The position numbers and the translations under genes are program-made. The notes below the pieces were generated by a model that saw only the letters and a list, made by a program, of their open reading frames with translations, searched no databases and was not told where the DNA came from. Shown piece by piece: positions 1 to 9,359 of a stretch of DNA of 64,000 bases; the stretch's first letter is position 1, and every line of letters begins with the position of its first letter. The stretch comes from Betaproteobacteria bacterium (GTDB taxonomy: Bacteria; Pseudomonadota; Gammaproteobacteria; Burkholderiales; SG8-39), in assembly GCA_016195915.1 (NCBI GenBank), contig JACPYS010000021.1:62001-126000 (forward strand). The letters run 5' to 3'.

Positions 1-1
1 T

Positions 2-850
2 TTCAATCCGCGGGCGGTGATGAGCCATCGATCGTTTCCGGGCGGCATCGTGCTCGAGGCCGACGGAGCGATGGGCCAGATCGCCGGGCCGCGCGCGGTA
101 GAACTCGGCCTGAATGCGCTGAAGACTGCCGCCTCGGTACTGGTCGTCGTGCGTGAAAGCGGACATCTCGGTGCGCTCGGCATCCACGCGCTGCTTGCGG
201 CGGAGGCCGGAGCCTTCTGCGTGCTCGGTCAGCGCACGACGCCGATGCTTTCGATGGAAGGTTTTTCACGCGCCGCAATCGGCCACAATCCGATCGCATT
301 CGGCTGCCCCTTGCTCGGTGAATCACCCATCGTTTTCGATATCGCCTGCAGCGTGGCGGCGCGCGGCCACATTCTCCTCGCTGCGCGCGAAGGCAAACCG
401 ATTCCAGCCGGCTGGGCCGTGGATGAGAACGGCGCGCCGAGCACTGACGCAAAGCGCGCATTGAAAGGGGCGCTGCTGCCGATGGGCGGCCACAAGGGAA
501 TCGGCATCTCGATGATGGTGGAGTGTCTCGCGGGAGCGATGGCCGCGACGGCTGCGTCACTCGAGCCAGGCCATAACGTGCGTCCCGAGTTCGGAGCGAC
601 GGGCAGGCAGGGCGGTTTCTTCTGGCTGGTCAGGCCGGGCGCATTTGTCGAACAAGGCCTGTTCAACGCGTACATGGCGCAATGGACTGGTGCCTATCTC
701 GAAGCCGGAGGCGACAAGGCAAGGCTGCCCGGCAGCCGCAGCGCACGGCTCGAGCGCGAGGGCCGCGAGTCCGGAATCGAGATCGCCGGCGGCATCATCG
801 AGGAATTGTCCGCGTTGGGCGAACGGCTCGGAATCGCGTTTCCCGACTGA
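2..850 (+). CDS. Ldh2-family malate/lactate-type dehydrogenase, 5' end cut by window
   Basis: NAD(P)-dependent oxidoreductase of the Ldh_2 family (malate/L-lactate/sulfolactate dehydrogenases), which interconvert 2-hydroxy and 2-oxo acids in the cytoplasm. The frame is open to the left window edge, so the N-terminus is missing. Family features visible: a GHLGALG segment with the His of the catalytic region, NPIAFGCP, the IPAGWAVDENG stretch and PMGGHKGIGI near the C-terminus. The GTG/ATG at 17-22 is internal and not a real start, because family-like residues precede it. The stop overlaps the ATG of the next gene (TGATG), so the two are probably co-translated. The exact substrate is unknown. 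Confidence 0.85.
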   Translation, partial: FNPRAVMSHRSFPGGIVLEADGAMGQIAGPRAVELGLNALKTAASVLVVVRESGHLGALGIHALLAAEAGAFCVLGQRTTPMLSMEGFSRAAIGHNPIAFGCPLLGESPIVFDIACSVAARGHILLAAREGKPIPAGWAVDENGAPSTDAKRALKGALLPMGGHKGIGISMMVECLAGAMAATAASLEPGHNVRPEFGATGRQGGFFWLVRPGAFVEQGLFNAYMAQWTGAYLEAGGDKARLPGSRSARLEREGRESGIEIAGGIIEELSALGERLGIAFPD

Positions 851-2436
851 TGCACTTCGACGAAAGTTTCGACGTCGTCGTCGCCGGGTTCGGGCTTGCC
901 GGGGGAATGGCAGCGCTCGCCGCCGCGCAGTCCGGAGCGCGTACCCTGCTGCTGGAGAAGTCCGAGGTTCCGGGCGGCCTGTCGATCTGCTCGTACGGCG
1001 CGGTGCGCAGCGCGCTCGACTTCGGCGATGCCTACGCCTACCTCAGGGCGAGCAATGCCGGCCGCACGCCGGACGATGTGCTCGAGGCGCTGGCGCGCGG
1101 CATGTGCAGCATCGAAGCACAGGTGCGCGATCTGGCCAGGATCAACGGAGCCGTGGTGCGCTCGAGCATCGAGCAGGACGTGCTGGGCGACGGCGCCAGC
1201 GTGAAAAAACGCAATCGCGGCAACTATCCGTTCCCCGGCACCGAAACTTTCTATCACACCGCCGTCGTCGATGTCCCCGGAGTCGACGTGAAGCAGGCCT
1301 ACCCCTGGGCGAATGGCGGGCCCGGTGGGCCGATGCTGTTCAAGGTCGTGCACGACCACGTCCTGCGGGCCGGCGTAGAGCTGCGGCTTGCGAGCGCAGT
1401 GACGCGCTTGATCGCGGCTCCGGCGCGACGGGAGGTTTGCGGTGTGGCCGTCTCCACCGGAGCGACGACGCGCCGCATCGCCGCGCGCCGGGGCGTGGTG
1501 CTCGCCTGCGGCGGTTTCGAGGCAAACGCCGAGATGAAATCGCAGTTCCTCGAAGGGCAACCCATGCTGAACGCGGCCGCGCGCTGCAACACCGGCGATG
1601 GCATCCGCATGGCCCAGGACCTGGGCGCCAAGCTCTGGCACATTTGGCATGTGCACGGCGCCTATGGATTCCGTCACGTCGATCCCGATTATCCGTACGC
1701 GATTCGCGTAAAGCGCCTGCCGGACTGGTTTCCCGGCGAGCAGCACGAGGTGCGGCTGAAGATGCCGTGGATTCTGCTCGATCGCAGCGGACGCCGCTTC
1801 ATGTCCGAGCACCAGCCCTACACGCAGGACACCGCCGTGCGACCGCTGCAGCATTTCGATCCCGTGACGCAGTCGTTCCCGCGCAATCCGGCATACCTCA
1901 TCTGCGACGACGAAGGCCGCAGGATGTATCCGCTCGGCAAGCCGACCTCGAACGATCCCGGCGTCGGTTACGCATGGAGCGACGACAACCTCAAGGAGGT
2001 CGAGCTCGGCATCCTGAAGCGCGGCAGCAGCCTGCGGGAACTCGCGCTCGCACTTGGCCTGGAGCCGGAGGCGCTCGAGGCGGGCGTCGCGCGCTGGAAC
2101 GCGCTTTGCGACCGGGGCGTCGACGCCGACTTCGGTCGGCCACCGGATGGCATGGCGCCGATCCGTACGCCGCCTTTTTTCGGCGCTCCGGTATGGGCCG
2201 TGATTTCGAACACGCAGGGCGGCCCGGTGCGCGACGCGCAGTGCCGCGTGATCGACGCCTACGACGCACCGATTCCGCGGCTCTACAGCGCGGGGGAACT
2301 TGGCAGCGCGTTCGGGCACCTTTACCTCTCCGGCGGGAACATCGCCGAATGCATGGTGACCGGGGGGATTGCGGGGCGCAATGCAGCGGCCTTGCCCGCC
2401 CGGAACGTGACGGTGCTGGCGCCCTCGGTGCCATAA
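850..2436 (+). CDS. FAD-dependent oxidoreductase (FAD_binding_2 / fumarate reductase-KstD type)
   Basis: Flavoprotein of about 528 residues. The N-terminal Rossmann motif G-F-G-L-A-G-G lies at residues 13-19, followed by LLEKSEVPGG, the FAD-binding beta-alpha-beta fold of the fumarate reductase flavoprotein / 3-ketosteroid dehydrogenase / tricarballylate dehydrogenase group. The C-terminal part has the typical ending with LYSAGELGSAFGHLYLSGG and NIAECMVTGGIAGRNAA. The start is the ATG at 850, overlapping the upstream stop; the frame is open further upstream but reads non-homologous sequence. It probably oxidises or reduces a small carboxylate or enoyl compound. Its position after an Ldh2-type dehydrogenase suggests they share a 2-oxo/2-hydroxy acid pathway. 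Confidence 0.8.
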   Translation: MHFDESFDVVVAGFGLAGGMAALAAAQSGARTLLLEKSEVPGGLSICSYGAVRSALDFGDAYAYLRASNAGRTPDDVLEALARGMCSIEAQVRDLARINGAVVRSSIEQDVLGDGASVKKRNRGNYPFPGTETFYHTAVVDVPGVDVKQAYPWANGGPGGPMLFKVVHDHVLRAGVELRLASAVTRLIAAPARREVCGVAVSTGATTRRIAARRGVVLACGGFEANAEMKSQFLEGQPMLNAAARCNTGDGIRMAQDLGAKLWHIWHVHGAYGFRHVDPDYPYAIRVKRLPDWFPGEQHEVRLKMPWILLDRSGRRFMSEHQPYTQDTAVRPLQHFDPVTQSFPRNPAYLICDDEGRRMYPLGKPTSNDPGVGYAWSDDNLKEVELGILKRGSSLRELALALGLEPEALEAGVARWNALCDRGVDADFGRPPDGMAPIRTPPFFGAPVWAVISNTQGGPVRDAQCRVIDAYDAPIPRLYSAGELGSAFGHLYLSGGNIAECMVTGGIAGRNAAALPARNVTVLAPSVP

Positions 2437-2536
2437 CGCCGACAATCCTGCGAGGGGGCCCGCCGTCGTCCGTTCCGATTCGCTCACGTACCTGCAGCGC
2501 CTCTCGGGGGTACTTCTCGCTGCGGTCTGGCTGCTC

Positions 2537-3805
2537 GTGGTGCTGCACCTGCTGCTCGCGCTGCCGCTGCTGCGCACACTCGCCGTCGCCTGCCTGGCTG
2601 GCTTCCTCGCGTGCGCCGTGCCGCGCGCGAGCGTGCACATCCAGCTGTTGTGCCTCGTCACCGCTGCGGTCGCCGGCTGGGACATCCTGGATACCGGCGA
2701 CTGGGCGGCGGTGCGCCGCGGCCTGGAATCGGGGATCATTTTCGGCGCCTTCATCCCGACCATCATGCTGCTGCGCGCCACGGCCGATGAGAGCCCTCTG
2801 CTCGCGGCGACACGCGCGCGCATCGATGCCTGGAGCGAGGGCCAGCGCGAACTGTGGGTGCAGGCGGTTGCGCACCTGCTCGGCTCGTTTCTCATGATCG
2901 GCGGCTACGTGATCGCGCGCTCGGCGCTGCCGGCGGAGTTGGCCGAGGCGCGCCGCGTGCGCTTCGCCGAGAGCGCGACGCGCGGACTCGGTCTCGCCAT
3001 CTGCTGGTCGCCGTTCTTCGTCTCGAGCGCGATCGCGAGCCAGTTGGTGCCCAGCGTGCCCGCGTGGCAACTGGTCGTGCTCGGACTCGCGTTTGCCGCG
3101 CTGGGCTTGGTCCTCTCGAAACTGTTCTTCTACCGCCAACTCGATGCGGCGGCAATCGTGGTGGCTCTCGGGGGCAGCGCGGTGTTTGCGGTTCCCTCGG
3201 CGGTGCTCGTCGCGCTCGTGATCGCCCTGAGTCTCGCAAGCGGGCTGAGAAACCTTGAGGCGATCGTGCTGGTGGTGCCAGGCCTGTGCGCAGGCTACCT
3301 CGCCACGCTTGGCTGGCCGGCGACGCAGCGCGCGCTCGGCCGCGTGCCCGCTACGCTCGCGCGCCTCTCGGACGAGGTGATCATCATTTCGGTGGCCATG
3401 TGCCTGGGGGCGGTGATCGCCGGGAGCGGGGCCGGAACGGCGCTATCGCAACTGCTCATTGGATTCGCGGCAGTGCCCCCTGTGCTGATCCTCGCGGAGG
3501 TGGCGCTGATCGCCGGCGCGGGTTTCGCCGGCGTTCACCCGATGATCTCGGCGACGTTGCTGCTGCCCGTGCTGGCCGAAGTCCATCGCGGCATTGCCGA
3601 TCTGGTGGTGGCCTATATCGTCGTGTTCGGCTGGACGCTCAGTTCGCTGCTGGCGATCTGGACGCTGCCGGTCGCCTCTTCAGCCACCTGTTTCGACGTT
3701 CCGGTGCGCCGGCTGGCGTTCGGCCGCAACCTGCGTTTCGTCGTCGCGTTCGGCGTCTGCGGCTGCATTGCCCTGGCTGCGCTCAATCGGACAATGATGA
3801 ACTGA
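2537..3805 (+). CDS. Polytopic membrane protein, putative permease
   Basis: A hydrophobic protein of at least 422 residues with roughly ten to twelve predicted membrane segments. The spacing and the GVHPMISATLLLPVL segment are reminiscent of ion-transporter-superfamily carriers, but I cannot assign a family with certainty. The first conventional start in frame is GTG 2537, yet the frame is open back to the previous stop. The residues encoded upstream (VRSDSLTYLQRLSGV, then a hydrophobic run) look like a genuine N-terminus, so the true start may be a rare codon between about 2450 and 2500. It follows the FAD oxidoreductase in the same direction and probably transports its substrate; this last point is inference. 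Confidence 0.6.
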   Translation: MVLHLLLALPLLRTLAVACLAGFLACAVPRASVHIQLLCLVTAAVAGWDILDTGDWAAVRRGLESGIIFGAFIPTIMLLRATADESPLLAATRARIDAWSEGQRELWVQAVAHLLGSFLMIGGYVIARSALPAELAEARRVRFAESATRGLGLAICWSPFFVSSAIASQLVPSVPAWQLVVLGLAFAALGLVLSKLFFYRQLDAAAIVVALGGSAVFAVPSAVLVALVIALSLASGLRNLEAIVLVVPGLCAGYLATLGWPATQRALGRVPATLARLSDEVIIISVAMCLGAVIAGSGAGTALSQLLIGFAAVPPVLILAEVALIAGAGFAGVHPMISATLLLPVLAEVHRGIADLVVAYIVVFGWTLSSLLAIWTLPVASSATCFDVPVRRLAFGRNLRFVVAFGVCGCIALAALNRTMMN

Positions 3806-3832
3806 GTAGGAGAGTTTCGATGACGAGCATGA

Positions 3833-4063
3833 CTATCTCGTGTTGCGTGCCGCCGCGCGATCCAGCTTGTCGAGCAGCTTCAGGGCGGCCGCGATATTGC
3901 CGCGGGCAGCGCGCGCGCGAAAACGCGTCTCGGCGTCGAACTCGCTAAGCGCCACGATGGAGAATTCCTCCATCAACTTGTTGACGCTCACTTTGCGGGT
4001 TCGCGCGAGCTGTTTCAGCCGCGTATGCGTGTCATCCGGCATTCTAATGGTCAGCGTAGCCAT
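3833..4063 (-). CDS. Ribbon-helix-helix antitoxin of a PIN toxin-antitoxin pair
   Basis: Small 76-residue protein. The N-terminus (MATLTIRMPDDTHTRLKQLA) matches the Arc/CopG ribbon-helix-helix pattern: a short beta strand followed by two helices, used for dimeric DNA binding. The C-terminal half is charged and would wrap the toxin. Its start lies 3 bp after the stop of the PIN toxin gene, so toxin precedes antitoxin on the minus strand, the reverse of the commonest order. It probably neutralises the PIN RNase and represses the operon through the palindrome at 4517-4538. The assignment rests on pattern and context. Confidence 0.75.
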   Translation of the reverse strand: MATLTIRMPDDTHTRLKQLARTRKVSVNKLMEEFSIVALSEFDAETRFRARAARGNIAAALKLLDKLDRAAARNTR

Positions 4064-4066
4064 CGT

Positions 4067-4486
4067 TTACTCCCGAATCAAGGCCTCCGGCCGCAGCACT
4101 CGCAGGTGAGTGAAGCGGAGTTCGGACTTCGCGAAATCGCGAACATTCCTGGTACAAATAAGCTCGGCGCCTGCCGCCACCGCCAGTTCGATCAGGTGGT
4201 TGTCGGACTCGTCGCGCAGATTGGGGCGCCATGAGAAATAGATGCGTGTCCAGCAGCACACCTTCATGAAGGCATCGAGCACAGCGGCCCGATCTACCGC
4301 GTTCAATGGGCATTTCGCGAATAACCGTTCACGCGCCATCACCGCCTCGTACTCGCTTAGCAGCGCCGACCCCATGGCCGGCAAATACTGTTTGTTCAGG
4401 CATCGGCGGACGACCTCCCGGCTCGATCCGCCGGGACCAAGCAAGGCGGCCACGAACACATCCGTATCGACGACGATCGTTCGCAC
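4067..4486 (-). CDS. PIN-domain toxin (putative RNase)
   Basis: 139-residue PIN-domain protein of the PIN_3-like toxin group. The acidic metal-binding residues are visible: VVDTDVFVAALL at the N-terminus, an acidic LLSEYEAVM around residue 45, DESDNHLIELAVAAGA near residue 95, and TRNVRDF near the C-terminus. Such proteins are Mg-dependent endoribonucleases held inactive by a cognate antitoxin, here the downstream ribbon-helix-helix gene. The pair sits between genes of unrelated function and is less GC-rich than its neighbours, consistent with a mobile accessory module. The RNA target cannot be predicted. Confidence 0.8.
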   Translation of the reverse strand: MRTIVVDTDVFVAALLGPGGSSREVVRRCLNKQYLPAMGSALLSEYEAVMARERLFAKCPLNAVDRAAVLDAFMKVCCWTRIYFSWRPNLRDESDNHLIELAVAAGAELICTRNVRDFAKSELRFTHLRVLRPEALIRE

Positions 4487-4516
4487 AGCGCTCCGGCGAA
4501 ATAACTGTGAGCTTCA

Positions 4517-4538
4517 ATGATAGCACATATGCTGTCAT
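4517..4538. promoter_or_regulatory. Palindromic candidate operator upstream of the PIN toxin-antitoxin operon
   Basis: A 22-bp imperfect inverted repeat, ATGAYAGCAY followed by its near mirror, with 18 of 22 positions symmetric. It is centred about 40 bp upstream of the toxin start codon at 4486. Ribbon-helix-helix antitoxins commonly bind such dyads to autoregulate. The assignment is from symmetry and position only. Confidence 0.45.
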
Positions 4539-4598
4539 GCGGCAGGCGTCATCGAGGCGGCGGAGGGGCAATCCGGCGGACAAACAGTGAAAGTCAGA

Positions 4599-5960
4599 CT
4601 ACCCGAGCAGGTCGGCCTTGTGCCGTTCGATGAAACCCGTGCTCACGTTGCCGGCGCGAAACGCGGCATGCCCGATCACGCAGCGCAGGAACGCGAGGTT
4701 GGTTTCCACTCCCTCGACCGACATCGACGCCAGCGCGCCGAGCATGCGCTCGATTGCATCGCCGCGGTCCGCGCCGTGCACGATGAGCTTGGCGATCATC
4801 GGATCGTAGAAATGCGTGATGCGATCGCCGGCGCGCACTCCGGTGTCGATGCGCACCTGCGGCCCGGCCTGCGGGACATCGAACCTCGTCAGCACGCCCG
4901 GCGAAGGCAGGAATCCCTTTGCAGGCCGCTCGGCGTAGAGGCGGCATTCGATCGCGTGTCCCGAAACATTGATGTCGCCTTGCGAGCGTACGGCCAGTTT
5001 TCCGCCGCCTGCCAGGCGCACCTGGAGTTCCACCAGGTCCAGCCCCGTGACCATCTCGGTCACCGGGTGCTCCACCTGGATGCGCGTGTTCATTTCGAGA
5101 AAATAGAACTGCTGCGTCTGCGTGTCGAGCACATACTCGATGGTGCCCGCGCCGCGGTAACGCTCCTGCTTGCACAGCGCGACCGCAGCTTCGCACATCG
5201 CTGCGCGGGTCGCTGCAGGCAGTCCGGGCGCGGGGCTTTCCTCGACGATCTTCTGGAACCGGCGCTGGATCGAGCAGTCACGCTCGTGGAGATGGACCGC
5301 GTGCCCGTCGCCGAATCCGAACACCTGCACCTCGACGTGGCGCGCCTCGGCAATGTAGCGCTCCAGGTAGATCGTGCCGTCGCCGAAGGCGCGCGCGGCC
5401 ATGGCCTGCGTGGTCTCGACCGCCGGCGCCAGATCCTCGGCCCGGTCGACGCGCCGCATGCCGATGCCGCCGCCCCCGGCGGAGGCTTTCACCAGCAGAG
5501 GGAAACCGACCTCGTTCCCGGCTTCCTCGAGTCCGGCAAGATCGCCGGGAGAAAAGCGCGCGCTGCCTGGGAGCACCGGCACTCCGGCGGACCTGGCGAG
5601 CAGGCGCGCCCGCTCCTTGTCGCCCATGTCCTCGATGGTCTTCGCATCCGGGCCGATCCAGGCGAGGCCGGCGGCCTGAACTGCGCGCGCGAAGTCCTCG
5701 TTTTCCGAAAGGAAGCCGTAGCCCGGGTGAATCGCATCGGCGCCCGAGGAAGCGGCCGCGGCGATGATGTTGCCCGCGAGGAGATAGCTCTGCGCCGGCG
5801 GCGAGCCGCCGATCGCCACCGCCCGATCCGCGAGCGTCACGTGCAGCGCGGCTGCATCGGCCTCGGAGTGCACCGCCACGGTCTCGATGCCGAGGCGGCG
5901 GCAGCTGCGCAGGATGCGGCAGGCGATCTCGCCGCGATTGGCGACCAGGATGCGTTTCAT
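4599..5960 (-). CDS. accC: Biotin carboxylase subunit (AccC-type)
   Basis: 453-residue biotin carboxylase: ATP- and bicarbonate-dependent carboxylation of biotin on a carrier protein. The N-terminal biotin carboxylase domain starts MKRILVANRGEIACRI. The central ATP-grasp has the glycine loop KASAGGGGIGMR near residues 160-170 and the catalytic region EMNTRIQVEHPVTEMVTG near 290; the C-terminal domain ends in the usual place. The length equals free-standing AccC proteins (about 450), so no biotinyl domain is fused. It is transcribed away from a carrier/carboxylase/carboxyltransferase operon starting at 6042, and the two share the intergenic region at 5961-6041. A second full AccC lies at 6518-7882, so the cluster carries two paralogues. 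Confidence 0.93.
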   Translation of the reverse strand: MKRILVANRGEIACRILRSCRRLGIETVAVHSEADAAALHVTLADRAVAIGGSPPAQSYLLAGNIIAAAASSGADAIHPGYGFLSENEDFARAVQAAGLAWIGPDAKTIEDMGDKERARLLARSAGVPVLPGSARFSPGDLAGLEEAGNEVGFPLLVKASAGGGGIGMRRVDRAEDLAPAVETTQAMAARAFGDGTIYLERYIAEARHVEVQVFGFGDGHAVHLHERDCSIQRRFQKIVEESPAPGLPAATRAAMCEAAVALCKQERYRGAGTIEYVLDTQTQQFYFLEMNTRIQVEHPVTEMVTGLDLVELQVRLAGGGKLAVRSQGDINVSGHAIECRLYAERPAKGFLPSPGVLTRFDVPQAGPQVRIDTGVRAGDRITHFYDPMIAKLIVHGADRGDAIERMLGALASMSVEGVETNLAFLRCVIGHAAFRAGNVSTGFIERHKADLLG

Positions 5961-5994
5961 TTTGCGCTTGGTCCGTCCGGGAGCTTGTCTTAAA

Positions 5995-6010
5995 GTCTAC
6001 AATCTTACAA
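5995..6010. promoter_or_regulatory. Conserved 16-bp motif, copy A
   Basis: GTCTACAATCTTACAA, in the divergent region between accC (minus) and the biotin carrier gene at 6042 (plus). It matches copies at 27710, 34063 and 37338 with consensus GTYNACAATMWTACAA. A shared regulator is inferred; the regulator is not shown. Confidence 0.45.
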
Positions 6011-6041
6011 ATTGCCGTTCCAGAATGATAAGGTGTTTCTA

Positions 6042-6509
6042 ATGGAACTCACACACGACGACGTACGGCAGATCCTGAAAATCATCGACGACGCCGCGCA
6101 TCTGGAGGAGCTCGAGCTCGTTCATGGCGACTTCCGGCTGCATGTTCGCCGCCACGGCGCGGTGGAGCGGGCGATGGCGTCTGCCGCGCCGGTGCCCGGT
6201 CCGGCGCAGGCTGCGGCGCGCGCGGCGCAGGCGAAGACTGCCGCGGCACCGGTCCCCGGGGGAATGGTCGCGATCCGTGCGCCGATGCTCGGCACTTTCT
6301 ACCGTGCGCCGTCACCCGGGGAAAAACCCTTCGTCGAGGTCGGCCAGAAGGTCAAGGCTGGCGAGACGGTTTGCCTGATCGAGGTGATGAAGCTGTTCAA
6401 CTCGATCAACGCCGGTGTCGATGGCACGATTGCGCAGATCCTCGCGGACAACGCCGCGTTGGTCGAATACAACCAGGTGCTGATCCTGATCGAGCCCGAG
6501 CAGAAGTAG
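6042..6509 (+). CDS. accB: Biotin carboxyl carrier protein, AccB-type (copy 1)
   Basis: 155-residue AccB-type carrier. The N-terminal helical domain (MELTHDDVRQILKIIDDA) is like E. coli AccB, followed by an Ala/Pro-rich flexible linker (about residues 45-75) and a C-terminal biotinyl domain. The biotin-accepting lysine is in EVMKLFNSI, a variant of the common EAMKM. ATG 6042 was preferred over the in-frame TTG at 6012, because homology with the second carrier (11576) begins here and an AAGGTG stretch precedes it. The gene is first in an operon with a biotin carboxylase and a carboxyltransferase. Confidence 0.9.
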   Translation: MELTHDDVRQILKIIDDAAHLEELELVHGDFRLHVRRHGAVERAMASAAPVPGPAQAAARAAQAKTAAAPVPGGMVAIRAPMLGTFYRAPSPGEKPFVEVGQKVKAGETVCLIEVMKLFNSINAGVDGTIAQILADNAALVEYNQVLILIEPEQK

Positions 6510-6517
6510 GTCCCGGC

Positions 6518-7868
<1,351 letters not shown>

Positions 7869-7882
<14 letters not shown>

Positions 7883-9356
7883 TCCGAACAAGCCTTCGCG
7901 CCGCAGCGTGCGCTTCGTCGACACGACGCTGCGCGACGCGCACCAGAGCCTGTGGGCCACGCGCATGACCACCGCGATGATGCTGCCGGTGTGCGAGCGG
8001 CTCAATCGCATCGGCTATGCCTGCGTCGACTTCATGGGGCTGATCCACTTCGACGTCTGCGTGCGCTACCTCAAGGAGGACCACTGGGAGCGCATCCGGC
8101 TGGTGCGCGAGCGCATCACCGATGTACCGCTCAAATCCTGGTTGCGCTCGAACAGCCTGCTCGGATTCGACGTGCTGCCGGAGGACGTGAATGCGCTCTG
8201 GGTCGAGCGCCTCGCGGCTAACGGCATCGGCATCGTGTGTGCCTTCGACGCGCTTGCCGACCTGGACAACATCGTGCCGAACCTCCAGCTCGCCAGGCGC
8301 CTGGGCGTGAAGACCTGTGGCGGGCTGGTATTCTGCGAGAGCCCGGTGCACACGGACGCATTCTTCGCCGCGAAGGCGAAGGAACTCGTCCGGCGCGCGG
8401 GCGTGGACTGGATCATGATCAAGGATTCCGGCGGGCTCCTCGGCATCGACCGGGTGCGCACGCTGATTCCCGCAATTCGCGCGGCGGTGGGCGACACGCC
8501 GATCGAGTTGCACAGCCACTGCCTCACCGGGCTCGCGCCGGCCGTCTATCACGAGGGCGTGAAACTCGGCGTCGACCTCGTCGATACGTCGATCGCACCG
8601 CTCGCCAACGGTCCGGCGCAACCGGCGACGCAGACCATGGTCGCAAACCTGCGTGCGCTTGGTTTCGACGCGGCGCTCGACATGGAGGCGATCGAAGAGG
8701 TCGGCGAGCATTTTCGCCGGGTGGCCGAGCAGGAGGGCAAGCCACTCGGCGTGCCCATGGCCTACGACGCATTTCACTACGAGCACCAGCTCCCCGGGGG
8801 GATGCTCACCAACCTCAAGTACCAGCTCGAAACGGCGGGGCTGCAGGATCGCTTTGACGAAGTGCTCGCGGAATGTGCGCGCATCCGGCGCGAACTCGCC
8901 TGGCCGATCATGGTGACGCCATTTTCCCAGCTGGTCGGCACGCAGGCGGTGTTCAACGTGGTGAACGGCGAGCGCTACAAGGTGGTGCCCGACGAGGTCA
9001 AGAAGTACGTGCTCGGCTACTACGGCAAGCCGCTCGCGGCGGTGGATCCCGAGGTGCTCGACCGGGTCGTCTCGAACGGGTCCGCGCGTATCGCGATGAA
9101 GCCGGCGGCGCCCGGGCCGGCGGTCGACGCGCTACGCAGGAAATATCCCGGCGCAAGCGACGAGGAGCGGCTGCTGCGGTTCTGCTTCGCCGGCAATCAG
9201 GTGGACGAGATGCGCGCGGCGGGTCCCATACGCACGATTTACGGATTCGAACAGCCGCTCGAGCGCCTGCTGAGGGAGTTGGTGCGAAGAAAATCGTGGC
9301 ACTACGTGCGCCTGCAAGACCGGGGCGTCGATATCACCCTTCGTGCGGGAAACTGA
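7869..9356 (+). CDS. Biotin-dependent carboxyltransferase, pyruvate carboxylase/OadA type (CT1)
   Basis: 495-residue carboxyltransferase of the HMGL-like/PYC_OADA family. It transfers CO2 between carboxybiotin and a 2-oxo acid or similar acceptor. The TIM-barrel begins VDTTLRDAHQSLWATRM. The lysine expected to be carbamylated is K185 in IMIKDSGGLL, and metal ligands are H215 and H217 in ELHSHCLTG. Classical members have HTHDT where this has HSHCLT. The C-terminal conserved domain is present but no biotinyl domain is fused; the carrier is supplied by the neighbouring accB. The start is TTG 7869 inside the end of accC. Pyruvate or oxaloacetate is plausible, but the substrate is not proven. Confidence 0.85.
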
Positions 9357-9359
9357 CGG

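Noticed and set aside
645-2897. 750-codon plus-strand frame overlapping the FAD oxidoreductase
   Set aside because: Arg/Ala-rich shadow of two well-supported genes in other frames.
4587-5993. 468-codon plus-strand frame opposite accC
   Set aside because: The minus-strand biotin carboxylase accounts for the whole stretch, and this frame reads as His/Arg/Asp-rich shadow.
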